In this document: piece after piece, positions 51,123-58,247 of the stretch
Layout: every line of letters begins with the position of its first letter
Numbering within the stretch: the first letter of the stretch is position 1
Assembly: GCA_038207565.1 (NCBI GenBank)
Contig: JBBQZQ010000001.1
Location: forward strand, 248,001 to 312,000
Reading direction: 5' to 3'
From: JALZAI01 sp038207565
GTDB lineage: Bacteria > Actinomycetota > Actinomycetes > Mycobacteriales > Jatrophihabitantaceae
DNA length: 64,000 nt
The notes under the pieces: model-generated
What the model was told of the DNA's origin: nothing
What the model saw: only the letters and a program-made list of their open reading frames with translations
The model's database searches: none
Translations under genes and position numbers: made by a program

Positions 51123-51389
51123 TCACGAGGCGCGGGCGCTGCGTTGTGGAGCGAGGTCGGCCGCAAGGGCCTCGAGCGCGTCGGCGACCCCGATGAGATC
51201 GCCGTTGATCTCGGTGACCAGGCGTTCTACCGGCTGCACGCGGTACGCGATGGACGCAACACCGAATGTCACCTTGCCGAGGGTGTCGGTGAGGTGGCGC
51301 AGCAGGAGCACGACCCAGAGCAGGTAGAAGGCCACGGCGGCGATGAGCACCCCGGTGACGGTCAGGGCGACGATGGCGGCAATGGACAC
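51123..51389 (-). CDS. small single-pass membrane protein, type A (paralogue of 42765-43034)
   Basis: 88 aa from GTG (VSIAAIVALTVTGVLIAAVAFYLLWVVLLLRHL), with AGAGGG upstream. After the membrane helix comes TDTLGKVTFGVASIAYRVQPVERLVTEINGDLIGVADALEAL, aligning with SPLLGKVAFGVRAIETQCDV...VNDQLDTIAGAL of the 42765-43034 protein. No catalytic residues. It is in the right minus-strand operon, so each of the two hydrogenase-flanking operons carries one paralogue. Confidence 0.7.
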   Translation of the reverse strand: MSIAAIVALTVTGVLIAAVAFYLLWVVLLLRHLTDTLGKVTFGVASIAYRVQPVERLVTEINGDLIGVADALEALAADLAPQRSARAS

Positions 51390-51400
51390 GGTTGACCCTC

Positions 51401-51658
51401 TCAGGAATTGGCGACGAGGCGGCGCAGAGCGCCGACATAGGAGACGGCGTTCGCGGTGACGGCGCCGACGTGCTCCCGGGTCTTGATTAGGGCTGGCACC
51501 GGCTCGAGCGCGACGGTGATGCCGACCCCGTGCTCGAGAATGTCGTCGGCGTAACGGGCACACTCGCGCGCCGGTCTGATCACGTAGCTGGCCAACGCGA
51601 TCGCCACCGGCGCGACCACCAAGAGCCCGACGGCGCTCATCACCCACAGCACGACCAT
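51401..51658 (-). CDS. small single-pass membrane protein
   Basis: 85 aa from ATG (MVVLWVMSAVGLLVVAPVAIALASYVI), one membrane helix, then RPARECARYADDILEHGVGITVALEPVPALIKTREHVGAVTANAVSYV. It resembles the 43031-43417 protein in layout (helix, basic turn, amphipathic region) but is too diverged to be sure. It is the first gene of the minus-strand operon 51658-50359. Divergent from the CooC-like gene at 51757 across 98 bp. Confidence 0.6.
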   Translation of the reverse strand: MVVLWVMSAVGLLVVAPVAIALASYVIRPARECARYADDILEHGVGITVALEPVPALIKTREHVGAVTANAVSYVGALRRLVANS

Positions 51659-51756
51659 CAGCAAACCCCTGCCTATCGACGGTGAGGCCAGATGCTGGCA
51701 GTCTGCTCCTGGTAGATGATTCCCGCCAGTACCGCCCCGCACCGAAAGGCTCCGAA

Positions 51757-52560
51757 ATGACCGCCGTGGCAGGACGAACGAAGCTCACGTTGGGGGTCGT
51801 CGGCAAGGGTGGTGTTGGTAAGACGACGGTTGCGGGGCTTCTTGCCCGTGCGTTCGCAGACCGTGGCCGCGAGGTCGTGGCCATCGACACCGACTCCAAC
51901 CCGAACCTTGGATTGTCGCTCGGGCTGTCGTTGGCCGAAACCGAGGCGGTGCCGGTCCTGCCTCGTTCGGCTGTGGTTGGCACCGGTGGCAGCGTCGGCG
52001 CCGCCGATCTTGTGGCTGAGTACGGCCGCATGACCCCGGCCGGACCGACGCTGCTGTCCGCGATCAAGGTCGCCGAGGCCGGTGCCGGCTGCACCTGCAG
52101 CGGGCACGCCACCGTGCGCAGCCTGCTTGGCGCCGCGCTCGAGGATGTGGATCTCACCCTCGTGGACATGGAAGCCGGACTCGAACATCTGAGCCGGTCC
52201 GGAGGAACGTTGGCCTACGCCGACGTTCTCGTCGTGGTGTGCGAACCGACGCGCAAGTCGGTCCTGACCGCGAGCCGGACCGCGAAGCTCGCGGCCGAGC
52301 TGGGCATCCCAAGGGTCATGGCCGTGGGCAACAAGGCCCGCACGTCTGAGGACGTGCAATTCTTTCTGACGGCATTGTCCGCTGAGGGAATCGAGCTTGC
52401 CGGCGTGCTCCCCTATGACGAGCAGGTGGCCAGCGCCGACCGAGCCGGTGCCGTCGGGCTCGTCGCCCTCGGGTCGGACACCGAGCGGGCCCTCGGCGTC
52501 GTGCTCGAGGTGCTCGATGCCCACACGGGCGGGGCAGACCGCGATCCGTCACCGAGCTGA
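51757..52560 (+). CDS. CooC/MinD-type P-loop ATPase (copy 2 of 4), CxC-containing
   Basis: 267 aa from ATG. Walker A GKGGVGKTT at 16-24, DTDSNPNL switch I, LVDMEAGLEHLSRSGG switch II. Cys112 and Cys114 (GCTCSGH) form the CxC expected of CooC nickel/zinc-binding ATPases. It has the closest layout to classical CooC. Single gene, divergent from the membrane-protein operon and convergent (12 bp) with copy 3. The role in hydrogenase nickel delivery is inferred; HypB, the usual ATPase/GTPase, is not in the window. Confidence 0.85.
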   Translation: MTAVAGRTKLTLGVVGKGGVGKTTVAGLLARAFADRGREVVAIDTDSNPNLGLSLGLSLAETEAVPVLPRSAVVGTGGSVGAADLVAEYGRMTPAGPTLLSAIKVAEAGAGCTCSGHATVRSLLGAALEDVDLTLVDMEAGLEHLSRSGGTLAYADVLVVVCEPTRKSVLTASRTAKLAAELGIPRVMAVGNKARTSEDVQFFLTALSAEGIELAGVLPYDEQVASADRAGAVGLVALGSDTERALGVVLEVLDAHTGGADRDPSPS

Positions 52561-52571
52561 CACAGTCGCGC

Positions 52572-53306
52572 TCAGGAAATCGGCAACAGGCTTTCGGCAA
52601 GGCCCACGAGAGCCAGGAGCGCCGGGCCGTTCGGCGCCGCGTCAAGCGGCGCGACACCCTCGCGTTCGGCGGCGAGGATCGCGGGGTCGTCGGGCACCAG
52701 CACCACCTCCAGGCCGGGAAAAGCATCGCGCACCCGCGCGGCGTCTGCGTCGCTACTGATTCGGTTGGCCGCGATGACGATGCGGCCCAGGTTCGCTTCG
52801 CGGATGGTTTGAACCGCCCGGCGTCCCACCTCGAGCGACTTCTCGCTCGGCTGGACGACGACCACGACGACGTCGACCGGATTTCCCTGCAGTCGCTGAA
52901 TCGTGCCCAGGCCGGCCTCGAAATCGGCGACGACCAGACGGTTGGGACGCGCCAGTTCACCGAGCATCTGTTCCGGAGAGACTCCGCAGCACGGGCAGCC
53001 CGGCTCCGGGTTCTCGATCGCGCTGACCACTGCCAGACGGACGCCGTCGGGGGCGTCGGCGCCGAAGCGTTCCACGAGTTCGTCGGCGCTCGTCGCGTGC
53101 GGCTGCTCGCCGAAGTCCACCGCGTTCCGCACCGTGACGAGCTGCTCGGTCATGTCCTCGCCGAGGCCCAGTGAGAGACCCAGATTGGGATTGGAGTCGC
53201 AATCCAAAGCCAGCGTTGGACGGCCCGAGCGCGCGAACGTGCGAGCGAGTACGGCAGAGGTCGTCGTCTTGCCCGACCCACCCTTACCGACGACGGCAAC
53301 CTTCAT
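52572..53306 (-). CDS. CooC/MinD-type P-loop ATPase (copy 3 of 4), CxCC-containing
   Basis: 244 aa. Walker A GKGGSGKTT at 7-15, DCDSNPNLG switch I, VADFEAGLGTIQR switch II. Cysteines 104, 106 and 107 (GCPCCGVSPEQ) give a CxCC instead of CxC. It overlaps copy 4 by 4 bp and is probably translated with it. The extra Cys may change metal affinity or add disulfide chemistry. No DNA-binding or membrane-binding tail is visible, arguing against a ParA/MinD partitioning role. Confidence 0.82.
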   Translation of the reverse strand: MKVAVVGKGGSGKTTTSAVLARTFARSGRPTLALDCDSNPNLGLSLGLGEDMTEQLVTVRNAVDFGEQPHATSADELVERFGADAPDGVRLAVVSAIENPEPGCPCCGVSPEQMLGELARPNRLVVADFEAGLGTIQRLQGNPVDVVVVVVQPSEKSLEVGRRAVQTIREANLGRIVIAANRISSDADAARVRDAFPGLEVVLVPDDPAILAAEREGVAPLDAAPNGPALLALVGLAESLLPIS

Positions 53307-54061
53307 CGCACCAACATCTCCTTCTCCATGGCATCGACTATCATCCGTACTGCGCTCACAGTCGCACCGTCGGGATCGTGGTCGAGGATGGCCAGGCCGA
53401 GGTTGTCGGCTTCCTCGACAGCCTGATCGAAAGGCACGGAACCTACGAGCGTCAGTCCGGTGCGCTCGGCGACAAGATCGGCGTCCTGCTCGTTGCGGAC
53501 CTTATTGGCGATCACGAGCACCCGAGGCTTCCTGTCCGACGAGGCGAGCCGGGCCAAGCGTCGACCGGTCAGCAGTGACGCCGGCGTCGGCTCGGCGACG
53601 ACGAGGAACGTCTCGGCGAAGCGACCCCACGTCAAGAACGGCTGCCGGGTGCCACCGGGTAGATCGCCCACCACGCTCCACTCCGGGCCGGGCAGGTCGT
53701 CGAGCACCCTCTGGTAGCCGAAGTGCTGACGGGTGTTGTCCCAGCGGGCCCCGCGGGCCTTGCCCAATTGCAGAAAGTGCACGCCTTCGGGGCCGCGCAG
53801 GGCGTACTGCTCGATGACCGCGGCCCCGCTTAGACCGTCTCGCAATCGGAACTGGCGACGGCCGTCCACCTGGTACTCCTCGACAGCGTCGTCGGGCAGA
53901 CCGGCGTCGGTGCGTGGCATGCCGAGGGAGAACGCCAAGCCCGGCATGGGATCCGAATCCAGCGCCACCACCCGCCGTCCGCTAGCGGCCAGTACCCTGG
54001 CGAACGTGCCGGCCAGCGAGGACTTCCCGGCTCCCCCCTTGCCCACGAACGCGATCCGCAT
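53303..54061 (-). CDS. CooC/MinD-type P-loop ATPase (copy 4 of 4), without CxC
   Basis: 252 aa. Walker A GKGGAGKSS at 7-15, DSDPMPGLA switch I (Asn replaced), VVGDLPGGTRQPF in the switch II position, and NKVRNEQDAD. It lacks the CxC of the other three copies; the region reads GVHFLQLGKARGARW. It could act as an unlike partner in heterodimers with copy 3 (ATGA overlap) or in a different step. Its ATG is 87 bp from hypC on the other strand. Confidence 0.8.
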   Translation of the reverse strand: MRIAFVGKGGAGKSSLAGTFARVLAASGRRVVALDSDPMPGLAFSLGMPRTDAGLPDDAVEEYQVDGRRQFRLRDGLSGAAVIEQYALRGPEGVHFLQLGKARGARWDNTRQHFGYQRVLDDLPGPEWSVVGDLPGGTRQPFLTWGRFAETFLVVAEPTPASLLTGRRLARLASSDRKPRVLVIANKVRNEQDADLVAERTGLTLVGSVPFDQAVEEADNLGLAILDHDPDGATVSAVRMIVDAMEKEMLVR

Positions 54062-54148
54062 GGGCGCACTCTAGCAATGGTGAACTAAGAGCCCGAAACA
54101 TCTAGCGGAGGACCTACACTCGCAGCAAGCATCAAGAGGGGAACCCCA

Positions 54149-54406
54149 ATGTGCCTCGGCATCCCGGGCCAGATCGTCGAGATAACTGACGCCGCACGCT
54201 CGCGCGCACAGGTCGACATCGAAGGAGTACGTCACGAGGTGTCACTGGCGATGCTGGAATCAGACGTCACGGATAGGGTGCACTTGGGCGACTGGGTGAT
54301 CGTCCATCTCGGCTTCGCAATGGACAAGATCGAGCAATTCGACGCGCTCGGGATGTTAGACGAGCGCAAGGCTCTACACGCCATGTACGCACAAGAACTC
54401 ACCTGA
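54149..54406 (+). CDS. hypC: HypC-family hydrogenase maturation chaperone
   Basis: 85 aa with AGAGGGGA upstream. Starts MCLGIPGQIVEITD, with Cys2 as the Fe(CN)2CO-binding residue, then WVIVHLGFAMDKIE and a full C-terminal helix (DERKALHAMYAQEL). It resembles ordinary HypC more closely than the copy at 31806-32048. It ends the hydrogenase locus. HypD, HypE and HypF partners must be elsewhere. Confidence 0.9.
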   Translation: MCLGIPGQIVEITDAARSRAQVDIEGVRHEVSLAMLESDVTDRVHLGDWVIVHLGFAMDKIEQFDALGMLDERKALHAMYAQELT

Positions 54407-54917
54407 CCGCCGCCTTGGCGGCGTCCTGCCGGAGCCAACACATGATCGGGCCCAGTCGCGCTCGACGAACTCGCGTCCTGTCTCTGCGTTTGGCACGACG
54501 CCGCCGGCGCGTCGGCGTGTCTGAACGATCGTCAACGCCACAGCGACGTCACCCGTCAGTCGAGACCGCAGCGTGTCGATCCACAAGTATTGATAACTGC
54601 TCAGCTACGACCGCAGTTTCGGCTACGCAGCGCGTATGACCGCTCACGCAAGTGATTGTTGCCGGGGCGGGCGCGCCACCGTAACCTTTCAGAGACCGTA
54701 CGGTTATCTGGCCGTGACCTTCACGTCCGTCGGGCGGTTTGGCTACGTCGCAAGACCAGCACATTCGCGTTTGCGGGTGAACCGAAGACCCCTCGTTTCC
54801 GGGGATGACTAGGTCCGCCGTCGGGAAATACGCGCCCCGGGTAGCAGGGCATCGTTCAGCCCGAGTCCGTCAGCTCGTCCGTTCGGCGTCAACGAATGAA
54901 GTGGAGCTCCACCACAC
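54407..54917. other. 511-bp gene-free region; possible riboswitch leader in its 3' part
   Basis: No supportable gene on either strand. A GC-rich inverted repeat CGCCGC/GCGGCG (about 54408-54423) directly after hypC could end its transcript. The 3' part, roughly 54715-54880, contains GCGGGTGAACCGAAG and stable stems ahead of an NlpC/P60 gene, a context where c-di-AMP (ydaO/yuaA) riboswitches commonly occur in actinobacteria. I could not confirm the fold. Confidence 0.35.
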
Positions 54918-56021
54918 GTGTCCCAAATAATGCTTCGGTCTGCGCGTGTGCTCGCCATCCTGACGGTGGTGTGCGCCGCCGGCCTCTCCTTTCAGCCAGC
55001 AAACGCGGCAGGACGGCCGAGGACGTCTCCAGCGCCGACGGTCGCATCGGTCACGACGCGCCTTGACGCGCTCAGCCGCCGCGCTGAGCGCCTGGCCGAG
55101 CAGTTCAACAAGTCCCGAATCGAGGTCGCCGCCGCCCAGCGCGCAGCCGCTCGGTCCCAACGCGCTGCAGCCGATACTGCAGCCCACTATCGCGACGGAC
55201 GCGCGGCGTTTGTCGCGATCATCACCGCCCAGTACGAGAGCGGCTCGATATCCCCGGCTGCGAACGCCCTGCTGACAAGCCGCTCCGGGCAGGACTACGT
55301 GACCCAGCTGCAGCTAATCGACATCGCCGCCAACAACCAGACCACCGTGCTCAACCGACTACGTGACGCTGAAGCCGCCGCCCACACAGCGCAGACGACA
55401 GCCGCCCTCGCTCTGCGGACAGCTGATGCCCGTCGCGCCACCGTCACGGTGCAGCGAGCACGCGCCGCCGCGGAGACGACGAAATTCACGGCACTGCTGG
55501 CGACCTTGACCGAACGCCAGCGCCAGGTCTGCGCCGCGCGAGCCGCAGCGACGGCGGCCCAGGCAGCCGCGGCGCGCACCGCAGCCGCCCGCACCAGCGC
55601 TACGCACGCCAACCCAGCCGGCCCCAGGAACATCACCGCGTCCCTGCCCACGGTTCATGCCGCTGGTCCCGCGGCCCAGCGCGCCGTCAACTTCGCGCTC
55701 GCCCAGCTCGGCAAACCGTACGTGTTCGGCGCTGCCGGACCTGGCGCCTATGACTGCTCCGGACTGACGATGGCAGCCTGGGGCGCCGCCGGAGTATCGC
55801 TACCGCACCTAGCGGCAAGCCAGTACAGCTACGGCACCCACGTCGCGGCAAGCCAGCTCCAGCCCGGCGACCTGGTCTTCATGTACAGCCCGATCGGCCA
55901 CGTCTCCCTCTATATCGGCCGCGGCATGCTCGTCTCGGCTCCGCAACCAGGAGAGAACGTCAAGCTCGTGCCCCTGGCGTACATGATGGCCGACTTCGTC
56001 GGCGCGACCCGGCTGTCATGA
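54918..56021 (+). CDS. secreted NlpC/P60 peptidoglycan hydrolase with coiled-coil (RipA-like)
   Basis: 367 aa. Signal peptide (VLAILTVVCAAGLSFQPANA), a long Ala/Arg/Gln-rich coiled-coil domain at about 45-225, and a C-terminal NlpC/P60 domain. The nucleophile is Cys280 in YDCSGLTM and the catalytic His328 is in GHVSLYIG. GTG 54918 is the reported start; ATG 54930 is an alternative. These D,L-endopeptidases cut muropeptide stems during cell separation; the coiled coil is autoinhibitory in RipA-type enzymes. It acts in the cell wall. Confidence 0.88.
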   Translation: MSQIMLRSARVLAILTVVCAAGLSFQPANAAGRPRTSPAPTVASVTTRLDALSRRAERLAEQFNKSRIEVAAAQRAAARSQRAAADTAAHYRDGRAAFVAIITAQYESGSISPAANALLTSRSGQDYVTQLQLIDIAANNQTTVLNRLRDAEAAAHTAQTTAALALRTADARRATVTVQRARAAAETTKFTALLATLTERQRQVCAARAAATAAQAAAARTAAARTSATHANPAGPRNITASLPTVHAAGPAAQRAVNFALAQLGKPYVFGAAGPGAYDCSGLTMAAWGAAGVSLPHLAASQYSYGTHVAASQLQPGDLVFMYSPIGHVSLYIGRGMLVSAPQPGENVKLVPLAYMMADFVGATRLS

Positions 56022-56037
56022 ACCGCGCCCTGCCCCC

Positions 56038-56703
56038 TCACACTGCGCCGACATCGAGACCCGAGAATCCGCGTCCGCGGGTACGTAGTAACCGCGGACG
56101 GCCCGGCGGAGAGAAGTCTTCAACCCATGGCCTGATGACTCCGCGCTGATCGGCGGGACAACTCGTCGGCGTGGTGCCGCCATGACCGCAACCAGCCCGG
56201 GGTAAACCACCGCCGCCATTACCCGCAGCGCGCCCGCTGTCGATCGCACATGTGCGATTAGGCATCCGTACCGCGTGCAGTGAAACCGAGCCATTGACCA
56301 GCGTGGCCTCACCGCGCCCGACCTGCGCAGGGTCGGCCAGCACCCACACCGACGACGGGTGCCCGTATCCCGCCACGCCCCCATGTCGAACAAACCACCT
56401 CGCGGCCCCCACTGGATTACCCGCGCCACGGAACCCCGCAACAGGCGAAAGCTCGAACGCGCTGCCATGCGTCCGGCACTGGGGCACCGCTCGCACCGCA
56501 GCGTGGGTCGCGGTCGATGATCCCGCCCGGGGTGTTTTGAACCGCACCCTGGTCGGCGCCGTCGACGCCCCTACCGTCCTCGGCGCCGCCGACGACGCGC
56601 GCCCGCCGACCGTGTCGGTCCTGCTCGCACAGCCCGACAACAAAGCCGCGGCGACCAGGCCAACAATCACTGCCCCTGCAGTCGTGTTCGATCTAGCCTT
56701 CAT
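56038..56703 (-). CDS. lipoprotein of unknown function
   Basis: 221 aa from ATG (MKARSNTTAGAVIVGLVAAALLSGC), with a clear lipobox and acylated Cys25. The domain CRTHGSAFELSPVAGFRGAGNPVGAARWFVRHGGVAGYGHPSSVWVLADPAQVGRGEATLVNGSVSLHAVRMPNRTCAIDSGRA is that of small extracytoplasmic actinobacterial proteins. These usually stop soon after a 'WAVDSG.RC' ending. Here ~45 low-complexity residues follow, so a lost stop or frameshift near 56170 is possible. It shares 4 bp with the small protein gene upstream. Confidence 0.6.
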   Translation of the reverse strand: MKARSNTTAGAVIVGLVAAALLSGCASRTDTVGGRASSAAPRTVGASTAPTRVRFKTPRAGSSTATHAAVRAVPQCRTHGSAFELSPVAGFRGAGNPVGAARWFVRHGGVAGYGHPSSVWVLADPAQVGRGEATLVNGSVSLHAVRMPNRTCAIDSGRAAGNGGGGLPRAGCGHGGTTPTSCPADQRGVIRPWVEDFSPPGRPRLLRTRGRGFSGLDVGAV

Positions 56704-57041
56704 CGCACAGTCCCCTCCCCGCCTGAACAGGCAGACGCTACGGCGCACGACTTACGTTCTGCATATCGCGAATCACGCCGCCCACGAGACGAATACCCGC
56801 CCCGACTCGCCCGCCGGCGGACGCGGCTCAGTACGTGCCGTGACGGTGTCATGGGTGTCGATCTGCGCGGCCCGAAATGAGTGTCGAGCGCGCCGCGCGG
56901 GCAGGTTAAACCTGTCACCGGGCCGACGGCACTGTGCTGGCTGGTCCGGCTGGCCGGACGGTCTCGATAGGTCTGGATACCGAGGGCAGCGGCGAGAGCC
57001 AGGCCCAAAGCGACACAGAAGATCGTGGCGGCAACTGTCAT
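56700..57041 (-). CDS. small protein with N-terminal membrane helix
   Basis: 113 aa starting MTVAATIFCVALGLALAAALG, one membrane helix, then a basic, disordered-looking region (SRVRRRASRGGYSSRGRRDSRYAERKS). It overlaps the lipoprotein start by 4 bp. No family is recognised and the C-terminal half has weak coding character, so the call is tentative. Confidence 0.4.
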   Translation of the reverse strand: MTVAATIFCVALGLALAAALGIQTYRDRPASRTSQHSAVGPVTGLTCPRGALDTHFGPRRSTPMTPSRHVLSRVRRRASRGGYSSRGRRDSRYAERKSCAVASACSGGEGTVR

Positions 57042-57133
57042 GTGCGCCGCCCGCTCGCGGCGAGCAGACGTTTCGTAGGGCCGCCCCGTCTGCGGCAGGT
57101 ATGCGTGCCGGCGAAGCAGCGTGTGGGCTGATT

Positions 57134-57175
57134 GCGAATGCGAATGCGAATGCGATTGCGATTGCGATTGCGATT
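57134..57175. repeat. hexanucleotide tandem repeats (GCGAAT)x3 (GCGATT)x4
   Basis: Seven adjacent six-base units differing by one base. On the minus strand one frame would encode alternating Ala-Phe and Ala-Ile, but I do not trust that reading frame as a gene. The only other hexamer runs found are at 27009-27032 and at 36807-36842 (with a short neighbour at 36865-36880). Confidence 0.85.
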
Positions 57176-57283
57176 GCGGAGGATCCTGACGTTGGTGCTG
57201 CCAATGAGGCGGTCACGGCTGATAGTTGCCGTCAGCTTCTGCCGGCCCGCGGGGTTTGAATGCCGACCCGCCTGGGGAATCAG

Positions 57284-57573
57284 TTAGGGCGACCAGCTCA
57301 CCTGCATTCCGTGCCGGGTGCCGAATCGCTTGATGTCGGCAGCGATAATGGTTTGTACCTGGTGAGTTGGCTGGCCGTGTCCGCCTCGGCGGTGAGGACC
57401 AGCTCATCTTGGCCGGCGGTGAGACGGCAGGTCCCACCCTGCGGGAACTTGACCATTCCGGTCGGGGGTATCCACTCGGAGCAGGCACCCATATGGGTTG
57501 CGTGGTTGCACAGCTGCTTGGCGTAGCGATCGGCGTCTGTGGTCGGGACGCGGGCTTCGGATCGGAGGGTCAC
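57284..57573 (-). pseudogene. DUF2218 protein gene with a one-base frameshift
   Basis: Starts at a GTG that overlaps the response-regulator stop (GTGA). The frame gives RSEARVPTTDADRYAKQLCNHATHMGA...GMVKFPQGGTCRLTAGQDELVLTAEADTASQLTR, the DUF2218 pattern. Then, in the next frame, VQTIIAADIKRFGTRHGMQVSWSP ends at TAA (57286-57284); this is the expected C-terminus (VxxxxxxHLxRFGxRxxxxVxW). Inserting one G at about 57358 restores LTRVQTII. It is either a real mutation or a sequence error. Function of DUF2218 unknown. Confidence 0.75.
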
Positions 57574-58247
57574 AGCAAACCTCCGGATGTGTCGGCCGCT
57601 GGCTGGGTCAGTCCGTTTTCGTAGGCGTAGATGACGGCTTGGATCCGGTCTCGCAGTTCGAGCTTAAGCAGGAGTCGTTTGACGTGAGTCCGGATCGTCG
57701 ATTCCTCGACGAGCAGCGCTGCCGCGATTTCGCGGTTGGACATGCCCCGCGCGATCAGAGCGAGCACGTCACGCTCGCGCGCGGTGAGATGGGTGAGCCT
57801 GTCCTGGTTTGCCAGGTTGGGGGTGGGCTGTTGGGCCATGCGGTCGATCACCCGCCGGGTGACCGACGGGGATAGCAGCGAATCTCCGGCGGCGATGAGG
57901 TGCACTGCTGCGATCAGCTCTTCGGGGCGGGTGCGTTTGAGCAGGAAGCCCGACGCTCCGGCGCGTAGCCCGTCGAACACGTAGTCGTCTTGTTCGAAGG
58001 TCGTCAGGATCAAGACTCTGGCGCTCGGGGCGATGCGGGCGAGTTCGCGGGTGGCTGCGATCCCGTCGAGGTCGGGCATCCGTACATCCATGAGCACGAC
58101 GTCCGGGACGAGCACGCGGGCACGCTCGACCGCTTGGCGTCCGGTCGCCGCTTCCCCGACGATCTCGATGCTCGGGTCGACAGACAGCAACTCGACGAGC
58201 CCGGCGCGCATCAGGTCGTCGTCGTCGGCGATCAGAACCCGGGTCAT
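57570..58247 (-). CDS. NarL/FixJ-type response regulator
   Basis: 225 aa from ATG (MTRVLIADDDDLMRAGLVELL). Receiver domain with phospho-acceptor Asp in VVLMDVRMPDLDGIAA and the Thr/Lys of LILTTFEQ and FLLKRTRPEEL. LuxR-type HTH at the C-terminus (LTARERDVLALIARGMSNREIAAALLVEESTIRTHVKRLLLKLELRDR). It overlaps the histidine kinase by 4 bp. The likely target is the adjacent divergent ABC exporter operon. Confidence 0.92.
   Translation of the reverse strand: MTRVLIADDDDLMRAGLVELLSVDPSIEIVGEAATGRQAVERARVLVPDVVLMDVRMPDLDGIAATRELARIAPSARVLILTTFEQDDYVFDGLRAGASGFLLKRTRPEELIAAVHLIAAGDSLLSPSVTRRVIDRMAQQPTPNLANQDRLTHLTARERDVLALIARGMSNREIAAALLVEESTIRTHVKRLLLKLELRDRIQAVIYAYENGLTQPAADTSGGLL

Noticed and set aside
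27009..57175. Short tandem repeats considered as CRISPR arrays
   Set aside because: Units are six bases with no spacers, and no cas genes are present anywhere in the window.
56252..57259. 335-aa plus-strand frame opposite the lipoprotein
   Set aside because: Antisense to the lipoprotein with a clear lipobox; composition is that of a shadow frame ending in the hexamer repeat.
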